The notes: a model not told the origin generated them from the sequence alone. DNA of 64,000 nucleotides from Megalobrama amblycephala (GCF_018812025.1 NC_063049.1:33257947-33321946), one strand, 5' to 3'. Numbered from the stretch's first letter, positions 12,501-25,036 are shown. Numbers and translations: made by a program.

Positions 12501-13999
12501 ATTAACCCGGTCGTTCTCACTCTTCCTAAACATGCGGTTCATCAAAATTTAAGGATATTCTTAAAAGACAGCACTTTAGTTACTCATTGCTGGCAATGAA
12601 AAAAAACAAGCTCACTCCTTGAGCAAAAATCATTTCTGCAAACTACGGTCAGTGATAATGAGAAAATATAGGTTTTACAAAAAATTATATTACCTCCAAG
12701 GCTGTGTTTTACAATGCTGTTCTGAAAAAGTTGCTGTCTTCATGATCCCGGTCTTTAAACTTTTTCAGGCCCCTTGGTGAATAGAGACAGAGCAGGGCCC
12801 CCTGTATAGTCTGGCCCATTGTGCCACACTGTATACAGCCAGACTTTTACATTTTAATTTTACTTTAGTTTTCTTGCAATAAAATTAATGGTTGACGTTA
12901 ACTTAAAATCATATTATTTAATGTGTATTTTCATTATTTTACCAAACAAAATATCAAACAGTATTTAGCAAACAACACATTGATCCACGATGAAAACCTC
13001 TGTTCTTGTAGTGGAATAATGCAACATACACAAAAATAATTATTCCAATAAATATTGTTCAGTAATGCTACGGCCACAACTTTCACCATGTCAAAATAGG
13101 GTACATATTCAATAACTGTACGCCATAAGCCACAAACTTGTTTCTTACAGCTTTCTGATGCCATTCAAGGGTTTTGGGCAGCAGCAGCTTGCCACCACAT
13201 GGTTCTGACAGGCTTTCATTGAGTGTGAAACTGTTGTCGTCGTTCAGAAGAACTCAAAGAGACACACATCAATGCCATCTGATGGCAAACATTTACATTG
13301 CCTTCGGTCTCCCGATGACCCGTGTTCCCTCAAAACTCATGGGCATCTTTTCAGTCACCCTCCGACCAGCAAAATTCAAAACTTTTCAATGCTCGTTCAG
13401 GTAGGGTAAAGTATGGGGAAAGAGTAACACATAACATATATGTGCATGCTGCATGTGCAAGATAACATTTAAATTGCTATTCCACAAACTCACTTAACCT
13501 GACTGCAAACATCAACTCACTACTCCAAAAACATGAAGGGTCTTGAGGGTCTTTCCATCAGCTGCAAATGTGTAATAGCATTCTTTCCAAGTAGGCGCTC
13601 TCTCAGCTCCAAGTTAAATGCTCTGTAGGGAGATTATCAACGATTGAAGGGAATATACTCCAGACAGTCTAGACTTTATCACATGCCTCATGATACCCAA
13701 TGAAAAGAAAGCCTGTCACTTAAATAATACCTAAAGGCAACCACTGCAGCAATCTCTAGGAGAGTCAGTTTGATTCTGCACACTCAATCCAATTCATTTC
13801 TCCCTCCCTCATACATATTAAACATGGGAGGAACTTCAACACACAGACAGGAACTATGTATATTTACACAGATTTACCCAAACAACCAAAACAAAAGAGA
13901 ATGAATTTATTGAATAGCATTACGCTCTAGCATATAATGAAGAGTGTTATGAAAAGTAATTACATGGCAACAGGCAACGATTAGGTTTATCCATGTCTA
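12501..13999. other. Intergenic, no gene recognised
   Basis: AT-rich unique-looking DNA. A GC-richer island at about 12750-12850 contains a CCATTGTG SOX-like core and may be regulatory. No repeat family is recognised. Confidence 0.4.
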
Positions 14000-14700
14000 A
14001 CTGCCCTTAATTTTATGCCGAAATGTGCATCGGAGCTCGGCGTTGGAGGAAAGCGCTATCCGGTGCCATAACGTGTGCAGTGTCTTCGCAGAATCATTAG
14101 CCCCAAACAGAGACTTGTTGAGCCCCATCAACAGCACGACTCTGAGCTCCATCACTGCACAGTTCATTAATCTCTCACCACGGCTTTTCTGGCTGCCAGT
14201 GGTTAAACACCCCTCTCTGAGTATAGCTCTCCTTCACTAGGATACCGCTGTGTTAATTTCCTCTCTCTATTAGCACAGCGCAGTTAATCAGGTTTCCTCT
14301 CCCCAGTGGTGGTATGAGCGGGAGAGCCGCGAGCAGGTGTCAAGCCTGTCTGTGTTGCTTACGGCGGCAATCTGTCTCCCAACTTCACCACTGCAGGATA
14401 ATGGAGGACTCATATGCAGCTGATTCTGCCACTGCCATTGTGTCCAATCTGTTGCATTAAACACTTGGCACACGTAATTACAAATAATCCTGCCTTTTTT
14501 CCCCTCTGCCACAGCTCTTCCCAGGCTCCCTCGCTCTCCCGTGTAAACAAATACCGTAACCCTTTTCTAGCAGGCCTCATTAGTATTTGTCGATATCGCC
14601 GGGTGGAATTATTTGCTTGTTTTAGGCAATTACACTCTCATTACGAGGATTAGTTTGAGTGAAGTCATGTACGTTTGCCGATCATTTAGTTTAATCAAAC
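14000..14700. promoter_or_regulatory. Large candidate conserved non-coding block
   Basis: About 700 bp of unique, balanced-composition sequence between AT-rich flanks, with a palindromic homeodomain core GTAATTAC (14474-14481) and further ATTA cores near 14578-14650. There are no repeats and no convincing open frame. This texture is typical of enhancers around developmental genes; the function is inferred. Confidence 0.35.
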
Positions 14701-15920
14701 GGTAACTCAATTCATCAAGTTTTATCAGTGTTAAATGAACTCTTAGGGCAAGCTCGACTGCGTGAATTATTTTACAAGGTTATGCTGAAGCCATTAGTTT
14801 ACTGGGGAAAAAATAGTATTAAAAAAATGTTTTTAATTGCATTACATTTTTTGAACTTATCAAAAAGTCAGGGTGTCAAAAAGATTCAGGGACACAGCTA
14901 ATGGTAAAAGTGAAATCATATTTGATGGCATAACTTCCACGGTCTGTTTACAGATTCATATGGTGGTGCCGAGAAAAGCGCCCTGTTGATTTATGCATCA
15001 TTAGCATAAATGCAAAATATACTGAAAGGCGGAACACATTTCGGCATAACCCTTTGTACTGAGATGAAACAGCAGTCACAACACGGCTTTGAAGGCTCCT
15101 CATATCTCTGTCCAGAGCTGTCTGCTGCCTCGTATGTTTTAAGACACAAAAAAGAGAGAGAGATGAGGCCATGAGACCAAAAGGGAAGAAAAATTGTGGG
15201 GTCAAATCTAAAAGCGTGTTGGGGCTTTTAAGAGGTCCTCCTTTCCGCCATCAAATACATCAACTTCACCAGACTTGGTTGTGCTAACTTACCAAATCTC
15301 TCAAATTAAAGGCAAAATGTGGCAGAGAGGAGATGGATGTCCCAAATGAAAAAAAAAAAATGAAAAAAAGAAGACGACATTTCTCTGATACAGTTTGGAC
15401 ACTTGATAAGAAATGTTTTAATATTAAAACTTTTAAATGCACCACAAATAGTCAGTGTAAATGTTTACCTTTTGAATCACTTTTTGCTTGTTTTTAAATA
15501 AAAATATGATTTAATATTTTATTATTATTGTTGTTTGTTAATTTTGAGATTTAGGGCTTTTGGGCTTTTTATAAAGTGTTTTTTCATACTAGTGGAAAGA
15601 AAACATCCAAAATACACTTTTAAATGTTTAATCTATTTGTGTCTGTAGATTTCAATTACAATACATTATCTTTAAAGGCCGTTTTCTCAAAATTAGTTTT
15701 TTTTTTCTCCTGCACTGAGCTAGAAATCCATACTTAAGTAGCACTTACAGTACATGCACTTACAAAACATTACAGTTTTTAATTCTGAAGGTTTTTACAG
15801 AGGTGTTTGTTCATATATATTTGGTGAAATTTTATTTTTTTCTGCCTGTTGACAGTATTTTCTGATGTATGGAGTGATAAAAGGAGATATCCAAAATCCC
15901 CTTTGTAAAAACCTTTGACT
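14701..15920. other. AT-rich intergenic sequence
   Basis: No gene or identified repeat. Homopolymer A/T runs are common. Confidence 0.45.
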
Positions 15921-16347
15921 TTAAAGCAGAACTAAGTAACTTTTTTACCTTCATAAATAGTTTTCTAAGTCCTTACGATGGTTAATTGACTTGTGGTGTG
16001 TTTGAGGCGTGCGCTAACCCCTTCTGGCACGTCTACGCCAGAAAACAGCACTTGCAAGTTGAGCTGCGCCGACCCGACACAATCTCGCCTCATGTTCGCG
16101 TTCACGCGAGAGTGACAAAATGCTTTACGGTAATTCAAAAACAATGTATATATTATGACTTTATAAGACAATTTCGAAAATTACCCACCTCCATCGAGAT
16201 TTCTTGTATTGTATTTGCAAAACTACTGCGCTGGTGAGCGTTGTAGTCGTTGTAGTCCAGAGCTGCGCTTGGAGTATTTACGACAGTGTGATTCACTGAA
16301 GGAACCTGTAGGGGGAGCTTCGCAAATCTTACTGAGTTCCGCTTTAA
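15921..16347. mobile_element. Short non-autonomous DNA transposon (TTAA-flanked MITE)
   Basis: The left end TTAA-AGCAGAACTAAGTAAC is the imperfect inverted repeat of the right end TTACTGAGTTCCGCT-TTAA. TTAA lies at both borders (15921-15924 and 16344-16347). The interior is CpG-richer than the flanks and has no transposase. Ends of this type recur in fish genomes; TTAA target sites suggest a piggyBac-like mover, which is inference. Confidence 0.75.
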
Positions 16348-16849
16348 TATGTAAAATAAATGAAAAGAATTTTGAACCTGACTTTATCTCAGATTTTTGT
16401 TGTAGAAATTTATGCAAACTAGTGCATATTTAATTAGCTAACATAACATTTCAGAAAACTTGTACTACAAAAAATGTTTTCAATTCCTAATCAATCAACT
16501 GGGGAATTACGGTGATATTTATTAGTTGTTTTTTTTTAGCCTATTCACCTGGGGTGTCTTGTCTTAAGATATTTTTCAGAAAGAGTCAAGAAGTAAACAA
16601 TGTGTAATTTACTACAAAACAAACAGGGAAAGTGTAACAAGATTATGGTAGGTATACCGAATGCATTTAACAGAAAACCCAGGATATTCTAGGAATATTT
16701 TAAAGAAAAGTTAACTTGGCTAACCTTCAAATAATGCTACAGCTCTTCTCACTGGACATGTTAAGGTATTGCTCAAGATAATTTCATTAAAAGACACAGG
16801 ATGTTCACTCAGAAACCAATCATCCATTATGCAAGAAAATCTATCCATC
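16348..16849. other. AT-rich intergenic sequence
   Basis: No gene or repeat is recognised. Confidence 0.4.
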
Positions 16850-17180
16850 ACACAGTGAGCGTATATACCCATTATCCAGACATCGATGGGGTGTTTTTCT
16901 TATTTTCATTTTTTACCCATCAATTACGGCAAGATTTTAAGCATTGTTCCACTCCTCAATTAGCCGCAACACCTTTTCCTTTGATTGATCCATAATGAAT
17001 GTAATGGTTTTAACAGACCACAGACAGATCACTTAGAGGAGCTCTGCTAATGGCAGTGGCAGCTCCAGGGCTGGAGTGATGTCAGTTTCTCCAAGCCCCG
17101 GCTAATTAGACACTGTGTCGCTCATTACCCAGGTAATAAGCCCTAACGCTAATGGGTATCAGGCAAGACCCCCAAACACT
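16850..17180. promoter_or_regulatory. Candidate conserved non-coding block
   Basis: Unique sequence with a TAATTA homeodomain core (17103-17108) and adjacent CATTACC and GGTAATAAG cores. The composition differs from the AT-rich flanks. The enhancer role is inferred. Confidence 0.35.
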
Positions 17181-17660
17181 AGAGAAAGGCAGAGAGAGGA
17201 GGGAGAGAGGACGGGAAAGAAGATGAGGGGGATGTTAACAGGGGAAGGGGTGAGATAGATAGAGAGCGAGAGAGAGACAAGAAAATGTAAGCAAAGAGAA
17301 ATCGTGTGAGAATTTTCATGATGGAGAAAAGAGCGCAAGATGAACAGATCTTACAGCGCTAATGCATTTCAATGCTGTGCCTTTTAATATAGTACACCAG
17401 TCCTATTGGTCAAGAGTAAACATGTCATTTTCAGTACGAGGTAAAGGCACAATGGTTGCTATGCAGTGGATGGAGGGCTGTTGGAGGGGGGAGAGAGTTG
17501 GTTGGGGGAGGAAGGAATAGAAGGGGCTGGCATTAGAGAGACGGAGCGATGGTTTCCTTGTTAACCACTTTCCCACTTAGGCCTTGTTAGCACCAGAGCT
17601 CTCAGCTGTACCTATTATTGGTGACGGATGCTATGCTTGACTTTTTGAGAATTACACAGA
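17181..17660. promoter_or_regulatory. Candidate regulatory block with twin SOX-like sites
   Basis: A GA-rich stretch (about 17190-17280) leads into unique sequence carrying two CCTTGTTA sites in the same orientation, beginning at 17556 and 17582. No gene is recognised. Confidence 0.3.
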
Positions 17661-17923
17661 CACACACTGGTCTGACGGATAAAGCCGCAGCCTTCACTAT
17701 ACTCTGAAGAAATAGCTCCTACTGTATGAGAGTCATGTATAAAAGATGATGTGATGGTCCACGTCATTAAAAAAAAACAATGACATAACTGTACTCCAGT
17801 TTGGTGACAGTAAACTTTTCAGTATATTAAATTCTTATGCTATATGTTAAATCTATAGAATATAGTCTACATTTATACAGGTCAAACTATTTCTTCATAA
17901 AATGTCCACCTTCATAACTTGAC
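17661..17923. other. Intergenic, nothing recognised
   Basis: AT-rich, with no gene or repeat identified. Confidence 0.4.
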
Positions 17924-18117
17924 TTAAAAGGATAGTTCACCTACAATAAAAAATTCTTTCATCATTTACTCACCCTGCTAAACACATAAGAAAATGTTTT
18001 GAAGAATGAAGACATTTCTCAATATCTTTTTTGTTTCAAAGAAGAAAGTAAGGCATAGTATTTTGGCATGAAGGTGAGGGAATTATGACAATTTTCATTC
18101 CTTTTAACTTCACTTAA
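17924..18117. mobile_element. TTAA-flanked palindromic MITE, degraded copy
   Basis: Begins TTAA-AAGGATAGTTCACC with the shared cyprinid motif TCATCATTTACTCACCCT, and ends with degraded right-arm sequence before TTAA at 18114-18117. It belongs to the same broad family as the copies at 25869, 37819 and 60760 in this window. Confidence 0.7.
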
Positions 18118-18589
18118 CTTCATTGCCACTTTTTACAATTCTCAAACAATTGCCATAAGATTATTTTTGTTATTTTAATTATTGTTAAGGTCAGGGAATT
18201 CTGCAGGCTGTCCCAAGACTCTATTTAGAGAGCATCGAAAGCTATGTAAGGTACTAAGGTGAGTAATTTGAATTTTATTAGTTCTGCTTGTATCAGCTAA
18301 TTGCATTTGCTGTTAATGGCAAATTCCACAGCATTCAGGCTTTGCAACAAAAGAATGCGAGTCCATCAAGTCTTTGAGCCATCATTCTTAGCCATCAGAC
18401 AAATGTCATCACTTTTATGTGACATTTTTAATACGTTATGCAGTTATTTTGTACCAGAACACAAAAGATTAGTGTTATGAAACATGCCACTGGAAATGAG
18501 ATCATCATACAGAGTTGTATCATCAGCCATAAGTGCATTTGTAGTCTTTGAAAGTGTGATCAGAGCGGCCCTATGTAAGTACTGAAATA
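18118..18589. other. Intergenic, nothing recognised
   Basis: AT-rich sequence with no gene or repeat identified. Confidence 0.4.
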
Positions 18590-18830
18590 AAGTTCATTTT
18601 CAAATAGGGAGGGGGCATAATCCCTCATCTCATCTCCTCATGGGGTCATGGCTCACACCTCTCCTAATAACCTTAATCTTATTATACACACAGGCAGAAA
18701 AAGTTATCCTTCAATATCTGAGGATTTTCAGTATGAGACTAATGCGGCTTACAATACATTCATTACTGCACCCTGCTAAATGAAAAATAACAGCGAGACA
18801 GCCTCATAACCGACTCTGACCTTTGTCAAT
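18590..18830. promoter_or_regulatory. Candidate non-coding regulatory block
   Basis: A unique, mixed-composition block in AT-rich surroundings with several TAAT cores. There is no coding potential. Low-confidence inference. Confidence 0.25.
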
Positions 18831-19329
18831 AAATATTCATTAACTTGAATAACCATTTAAGCATTAAATAATATTAAATATTAATTATTTGCTTTAAACT
18901 ACTTCCTTTCAATGTCCTTGCAAATCAACCTTCCTCTGCATTTTGGCCTGCAGAAACAGGAACAAAGCTTATGTGGGTCTCTAATAGGTTAATTATGTTT
19001 TTCTTAAAGCCATGGAAGCAACAAGACTATCTTCGTGGCAAGAAAAAAAAAAAAAAAAAAAAAAAACGTACAGTTAACAAAAAGCTATATAAGACATTTA
19101 AGATTATTACAAGACAAAAATTCAAAAATACTTTCAGGTGACACGTTTTTGAATATACCTCATTAAAACATTTCTCTGAAATAAAAACATTGTCTATTTA
19201 CATTATAAACTATTTAAAAGGAGTTTGATAAAGAAGGCATGATGGTGGTTCTTCACCTTTTAATAAACAACCATGTGTGAATCTTAAATTTCCTGAACAG
19301 CTCCTTGTAAAAACAACTTTCTCATTGAG
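18831..19329. other. AT-rich intergenic sequence with poly-A tract
   Basis: A poly-A run of about 22 bases lies near 19045-19066. No gene is recognised. Confidence 0.4.
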
Positions 19330-19470
19330 TTCAAACAGCAGACTTTGGCGATAGTAACGCCAAGATCATGGGTTCGATTCCCAGCAAAATGAACATGCAT
19401 GAACTAATAAAAATGTAATCTTACAATGTAGTGTTTCTGCCAAATGCATAAACGTAAAAGTAAATACCCT
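19330..19470 (+). mobile_element. tRNA-derived SINE fragment
   Basis: Carries a pol III B-box-like GGGTTCGATTCC (about 19371-19382), followed by the cyprinid SINE body and a CTGCCAAATGCATAAACG tail resembling the L2-type 3' end. The A-box end is poorly preserved. This is a fossil insertion, not a tRNA gene, because no cloverleaf can be drawn around the B box. Confidence 0.65.
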
Positions 19471-20029
19471 CTGAGGTTAGTTTAGAAACTAACTTATCAT
19501 AATACATATATATAAAAAAAAAAAGTTTTTTATTTTGGGTCTGTGCAGCTGTTTTTTACCATGAAATATGCAGATCAATTTGATCCACAAACATCACAAT
19601 CATAATAGAAATTGTGTACGTATTCATATTCCACAACACATTAGAGTGTCAAAACTTTGCAGGCATGTTCATGACCCTAAAATTAGAAAAAGTCCAAAAA
19701 TTTCAAGAAAAGGAAGAAAAAAAAAATCCTAGGTTAACCAGTATCCAATGCAAAAATCAAAAATGTCAAATTGACCCACACCCTAATATATGGGTAAAAT
19801 TAACTGCAGATTCCAAAAATCTAGTTAGAAAAAGTTAGAATAACATCTAAACAAATATCTGATCCATTAACAAAAGCAATAAAACCCATACAGACTTGTG
19901 CAACAGAGGTCTCTCAGAGAGCACTTAATTAATCACAATCGAACTCTGAGCATCCAAACTGTTAGCGGCTGGAATTGTGAGTGTGTGCGTGTGTGTGTGC
20001 GCGTATGTGTGTGAAATGGCTATTTAACA
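19471..20029. other. AT-rich intergenic sequence with (GT)n repeat
   Basis: Contains an interrupted (GT)n run at about 19978-20013. No gene is recognised. Confidence 0.45.
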
Positions 20030-20620
20030 TGCCCATGAGCTGAGCAGCGGGGTCTGAAGACTGTGTAATCTCATTTAACCCTCACTACACAACACTAATT
20101 AGAGCTGACACGCTAACAACACACACCGAAAAGCCTCTCAGCGAAAAAGTCAACACCAGCCAATGACCCAGCATGCTTCCCCTCGCTCTGCCCCAAACCC
20201 CTGCTCTCCCCGGGGAGGAGGTGCAAATTTAGCCTAAGGATAGCAGGGAGCAGCCCATCCCCTAGCAGGGGCCTCCCCAGAGCCAAATTAAAGCTCTTTG
20301 GTCCCTTCTCCCCCTTTTTCGTGAGAAAGGGTCAACGCGGTACCCCACCACTTTTTGAGTGCGCAAACGTGTGCTCGCGTGTGTGCGTAACACAGTCCGG
20401 CGGGTGAGCGCCTAGCGCCTCCTTTTTTCCTCTCCTGGCTCCCAGCGTTTGAAACGGTCATCATTGTAAAGGAGGTCTGAGTGGATCAAAGCCCCCTACC
20501 TACACCTGCCCTTTTCTTCCCTCCTTGCTCTCTCTCTTTTCTCTCGCTTCTCATTTATGTCTTGAAGTTTCCTATTGACTAGTAGCTTCTAAGAAGCCCC
20601 CTGATGCCCTGAGATGCCTG
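20030..20620. promoter_or_regulatory. Large GC-richer candidate non-coding element
   Basis: About 590 bp of unique sequence with CTAATTAG (about 20095-20102), CAAATTTAG and GCCAAATTAAAGC cores plus several CpGs. It stands out strongly from the AT-rich flanks. No open frame looks coding. The enhancer role is inferred. Confidence 0.35.
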
Positions 20621-21060
20621 GTCCTCTAAAAAGCCCCCACTAAATTTTGCTTACAGCTATATTTTCTGCCAACTGGCTGAGGTTAAAATTGTGGGAGAAA
20701 AAAAAGCCACCCACTAATTCACTTTTATTCGATTACCCACTCTGGGTTTTTAAAATGCATTTTTTTTTAAATGAAGCAGGCATTGACAGAAGTGATGAGA
20801 TGGGCCATGTCGCAGATAAGGCCTCTAATCAGCATATTTAACTTTGCCGTGCGTTTTAAAATTGTGAGGGTTTGGAACGACAGAAATGCACATCCAATAT
20901 CAGCCCACACTGAGGGACAATAACACACTATTTTGATGCAAATCAAGGGACCCATTAATGTTTAAATTTATTTCAGTCCCATCCAGTAAAAGAACACATT
21001 TATTTCCTGCAAACCCAGATAATTACTTTGCCACAAAATGCATATTCCATTAAGTCAGGT
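20621..21060. promoter_or_regulatory. Candidate non-coding regulatory block
   Basis: Unique sequence around 20770-20960 with GATAAGGC and CTAATCAGC motifs (GATA-like and homeodomain-like). It adjoins the previous block and may form one element with it. Confidence 0.25.
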
Positions 21061-21741
21061 GAACATTGTTTATTATATTTTGTTTTGTTGGGTTATGATA
21101 ATGCAATTTAAGAGTGAATGACATTCAGACCATTACACTTGATGAGAAAATAAATGTTAAAAAGAAACAAACAAAAAAAAAATCTGTAAATTCTGGGTAA
21201 ATGTAAATTCAAGTTTAGCTATAATGTGAGTGCATAGCTTTGTAAAATACTTGCTTTTGTCCTTCAGCTCCTTAAGCCTCATAATATTTCTACAGTTGTG
21301 ACACCCTGATAATCTTTGACGCTTGGGATGAAATTATGCTCTCATTACAGTGTCCACTATAAAAATCCTGTATTGTAGCACAGCATGCTAGCACAAAGCG
21401 GCCAATTCTTTAGACGGCTTTCACGACCAAAACATCTATAAGGACAATATTAAATGAGGAAGAGTCTTCTAATTGATTACTGTTGAAAACAACCCACACA
21501 AAAATGGCTCCAACCTGCTGAGGTTTGTTTGAAAGAAATGGTTGAAGAAAGACAGCTTTTATTTAATGAAGTTAGTTCATATGCTATTAAAATGGCAGTT
21601 GTGTGAAGTGATGTCTCTCTCTGTGCAGTCATTCATCAAAGTGACTGAAACTGAATATGTTCACCATCAACCAAAGATAAAACACACCGCGTCATGACCA
21701 AGGGTATAGGTTTGCTTTTAACATGGGTAGGAACGTTACAG
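21061..21741. other. AT-rich intergenic sequence
   Basis: No gene or repeat is recognised. The portion near 21220-21450 is less AT-rich and may be regulatory. Confidence 0.35.
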
Positions 21742-23197
21742 CAGGGCTGGCTCAGGCTCTGTTGGTGCCCTAGGCGAGATTTTAGATAGCGCCCCCTAAA
21801 AGTTACTTGTCATCCTCATTTTTGAGCATACACTGGAAAATGACATACTTGAACTTAAATGATTGCAATTCATGAATGCTTTAAACTACAGTCTTAGTCA
21901 TGGTTTCTTTTAGACACTTAGAAGTTTAAGACAAATAAGAATAGCAATATAACTAAAGCATTTCTTCCGCCAGAAAAAATAGTCCCTGACCGTGAACAGC
22001 AACAGAAGTTACATTATTATGCCATTAGATGTGGCAAAGACTGTCTTTATGAGTGTGTCAGTCAGTAGTGAAGACTTTTACATTGAAAACACTCAATTGT
22101 TGTGAACACGGAACAAGACGCAACTGACAAATGCTTTGACTAGCACTGTCAGTAATGGGAAAACCCCTTACTGTTAAAAGGACAGGATAATACATAAACA
22201 TTTTTTTATTATGAACATAGGACTGACCTGAAGGAAAATGCTAAATCTGAATGCAGGTAATAAATTCGCTCAATCGATCTTTTTCTCACAACACTCTTCT
22301 ACTTAATACAGTAAGCTTCAATGAACAATATCAATTGAGAACAAACAGTTTACATTGCTAAGGGTGTTGTGTAATGATACACAGAACCGTTGGGTGAAGC
22401 GATCAATATATATATAAACAAACATTACAGAAGCTTAAATTTCTTGTAAAGAAAATACACTGCACTTTACTTGCAGTTCAAAACCAGCAAAAACGGCCCA
22501 CAGTGTTACTGGTGCCAGTAAAGAGGTTCAGGTATATATATATAAAAAAGATAGATAGAATAGTACACAAACAATGTTTGCAATTTCACTGTTTTTTTTT
22601 TTTTTTTCAAAGCATAGTTTACAGTAAGTATTCAATGCTAATGTAAGAACTAATACCTATGGTAATTCTGCTCTTATGCATAATTAACATGTTATAAATT
22701 AGTCCAACAAAACATGTTGTCAACTATTGTTTTTTTTTTTTTTGTGCGTTTCTTCTTGTTTTTGATATCAACTTTATTACCATAAACACTGCATTTCATA
22801 TGTAACTAAAGGGTGTTAATTGGCATAAACACTTGTAAAGAGCGCTTCATTTAAAATCACTAAAACTCTGTCACTCGTCTCAGTTCATCGCAATCTCACA
22901 AAGTTCCGTTATAATCAATGAAGCTGTCTACACTGCACAATGAATCTCTTATTTGCATTGTGTCTACACTTTGCTTGTTAATGAGAGGATTTGCGAGCGT
23001 GCAGAACGCAGCGCTGAACAAAAACTCTAAAACTTCATTCAACCATGTTTTGAGCGGTGAGTGGATTCTGACTGAATGAAACACCTCTGCACTCAAGAGA
23101 TCAACAAACATATCTGTGATCAGCTTTTGTTTGAGGCACCCCCGTAGAACCGGGCCTACAGTCAACCGCCTATCACCTATGCCACGGGCCAGCCCTT
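21742..23197. mobile_element. hAT-type DNA transposon relic, 1.46 kb
   Basis: The left end CAGGGCTGGC is matched by the inverted right end GCCAGCCCTT. The flanking octamers CGTTACAG and TGTTTCAG agree at 6 of 8 positions, as expected for a decayed hAT target duplication. The interior has GGTGCCCTAGGCGAGATTTT near the left end, which I recognise from fish hAT elements. No transposase is readable; the 89-aa frame at 22896-23165 on the minus strand has no recognised domain. Poly-T runs interrupt the interior. Confidence 0.65.
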
Positions 23198-23540
23198 TGT
23201 TTCAGGTAGACAGGTAACAGACACACCTAAAATATATTTAAAAATATAGGCTGTTACTGTAAAAGCTAAAAAACAATTATTTAATAAAAAAATAAAAATA
23301 AAAAAAAGGTCCAAGTCAAAAGTCAGACTGGAGTCAAGCCATGTAACTCAAGTCCCCAAACTCACAAAAGAAAGAGGCTGACTTTAGTTACCCATACAGC
23401 CATTATTTAATTCACTGCTGTCTGTTGCTGTATGTACAGGACAGTTAGAGAGTCACACTTTTTTGATCAGCCTCTGAGCAATTATGAATCCATACTAATT
23501 ATACACTATTTACATATATACTACCTTGCCTCTTATGCTC
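23198..23540. other. AT-rich intergenic sequence
   Basis: Nothing recognised. Confidence 0.4.
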
Positions 23541-23925
23541 ACAAAGGCTGCATTTGTTTAATCAAAAATACCATAAAAACAGTAATATTGTGAATTATTA
23601 CAATTTAAAATAACTGTTTTATATTTTATTATTTATTAAAGTGTAATTTACTCCTGTAATGGCAAAGCTGAATTTTCAGCATCATTATTCCAGTCTTCAG
23701 TGTCACATGATCCTTCAGAAATCATTCTAATATGCTGATTTGCTGCTCAAGAAACACTTCTGAATGTTGAACAACCATGATACAGTTTTTCTTAGATTAA
23801 TAGAATGTTCAAAAAAACTGCATTCATTTAAAATCAATGTCTTTCGTAACATTATAAATGTTTTTAAATGTCATGTTTGATCAATTTAATGTACTTTGCT
23901 AAATAAAAGGTTTCTTTCCTTATCC
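23541..23925 (+). repeat. Dispersed cyprinid repeat
   Basis: Contains the characteristic runs GGCAAAGCTGAATTTTCAGC and GTCACATGATCCTTCAGAAA and ends TGCTAAATAAAAGG. I recognise these from an abundant teleost interspersed repeat. I cannot assign the class with certainty; it may be a SINE/LINE-related 3' module. No coding sequence. Confidence 0.6.
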
Positions 23926-24112
23926 TTTCTTACAAAAAAGGATTAAAAAAAAATCTTTGAATGGTAATGTACAAATACACAGAGAGACACAGACACAAAC
24001 AGTCAGTTAAAAAAATACTGTAAACATATACACAGATATATGCAAATAATCATAAAACAAGCAGAACATTCACAATTCACAAAATGATACAGTTCAATTG
24101 AAAACTGCCTGT

Positions 24113-24303
<191 letters not shown>

Positions 24304-24359
24304 TATAACTAATTAATGAATATCTCAACTTCTATTTCTTCTTTCACTCCCGCCTCTGC

Positions 24360-24385
24360 CACACACACACACACACACACACACA
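24360..24385. repeat. (CA)n microsatellite
   Basis: An uninterrupted AC dinucleotide run of about 13 units. Confidence 0.95.
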
Positions 24386-24409
24386 ATTATTACAGCCACA
24401 CAAAAGATC

Positions 24410-24860
24410 CAGGACTAGGTCATTTGACAACAAATGACAGCCAAGAGGATAGCCCAAAATAGTTTGGCTGCATCAGCAAACCACCGTGTGCTCATATTGC
24501 CTGTTCCCCTTCCACCTCCTGACACAATGGAGCAGGCAGAACCCTCCAGAGAGAGACAGAGCAATAGAGAGATGCAGTGTGAGTGAGAGAGACTGAACAA
24601 AAACATACAGTCTGCTCTCTTCCACTCCAGAATACTAGCAGAGCAAACACGTTCACTCCATCCACAACAACACTGGAGAATCACGGTGCTTCCCCCAGTC
24701 CTGCACACGGATTCTATATCATCCCGCAATTATGAAAGAAGAGAGCAGTTTAATTAGCTTCTCTGCCTCCACCTCTAACGAGGATTTAATTAACAAGGAG
24801 GTTGGCGTAATTAGCTGGAGATGGGCTCCTGATGCTCACACGATATTTTTTGTTGACACT
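24410..24860. promoter_or_regulatory. Candidate enhancer block rich in homeodomain and SOX cores
   Basis: Three TAATTA cores lie within 65 bp: TAATTAGCTT at 24751, TTTAATTAACAAGG at about 24786-24798, which joins a homeodomain core to a SOX-like AACAAGG, and TAATTAGCTG at 24808. The sequence is unique and not coding. The motif density makes this one of the better enhancer candidates in the window. Confidence 0.4.
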
Positions 24861-25000
24861 GAACACTTAGCCTCCAAAACACTCCCTCTCAAATATACAC
24901 ACATATATGCATTAGACTTGTATTTAAACACGCCATCAACCTCTCTCCATTTCTGCCTTCATAGATTTATTTATTGGTAAATGCCATATTCATTGCACAG

Positions 25001-25004
<4 letters not shown>

Positions 25005-25036
<32 letters not shown>
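25005..25036. repeat. (TA)n microsatellite
   Basis: A TA dinucleotide run of about 16 units, followed by a short CA run. Confidence 0.95.

Noticed and set aside
22896..23165. 89-aa minus-strand frame as a hAT transposase remnant
   Set aside because: It lies inside the hAT relic, but I see no dimerisation or RNase-H-like motif to support it.
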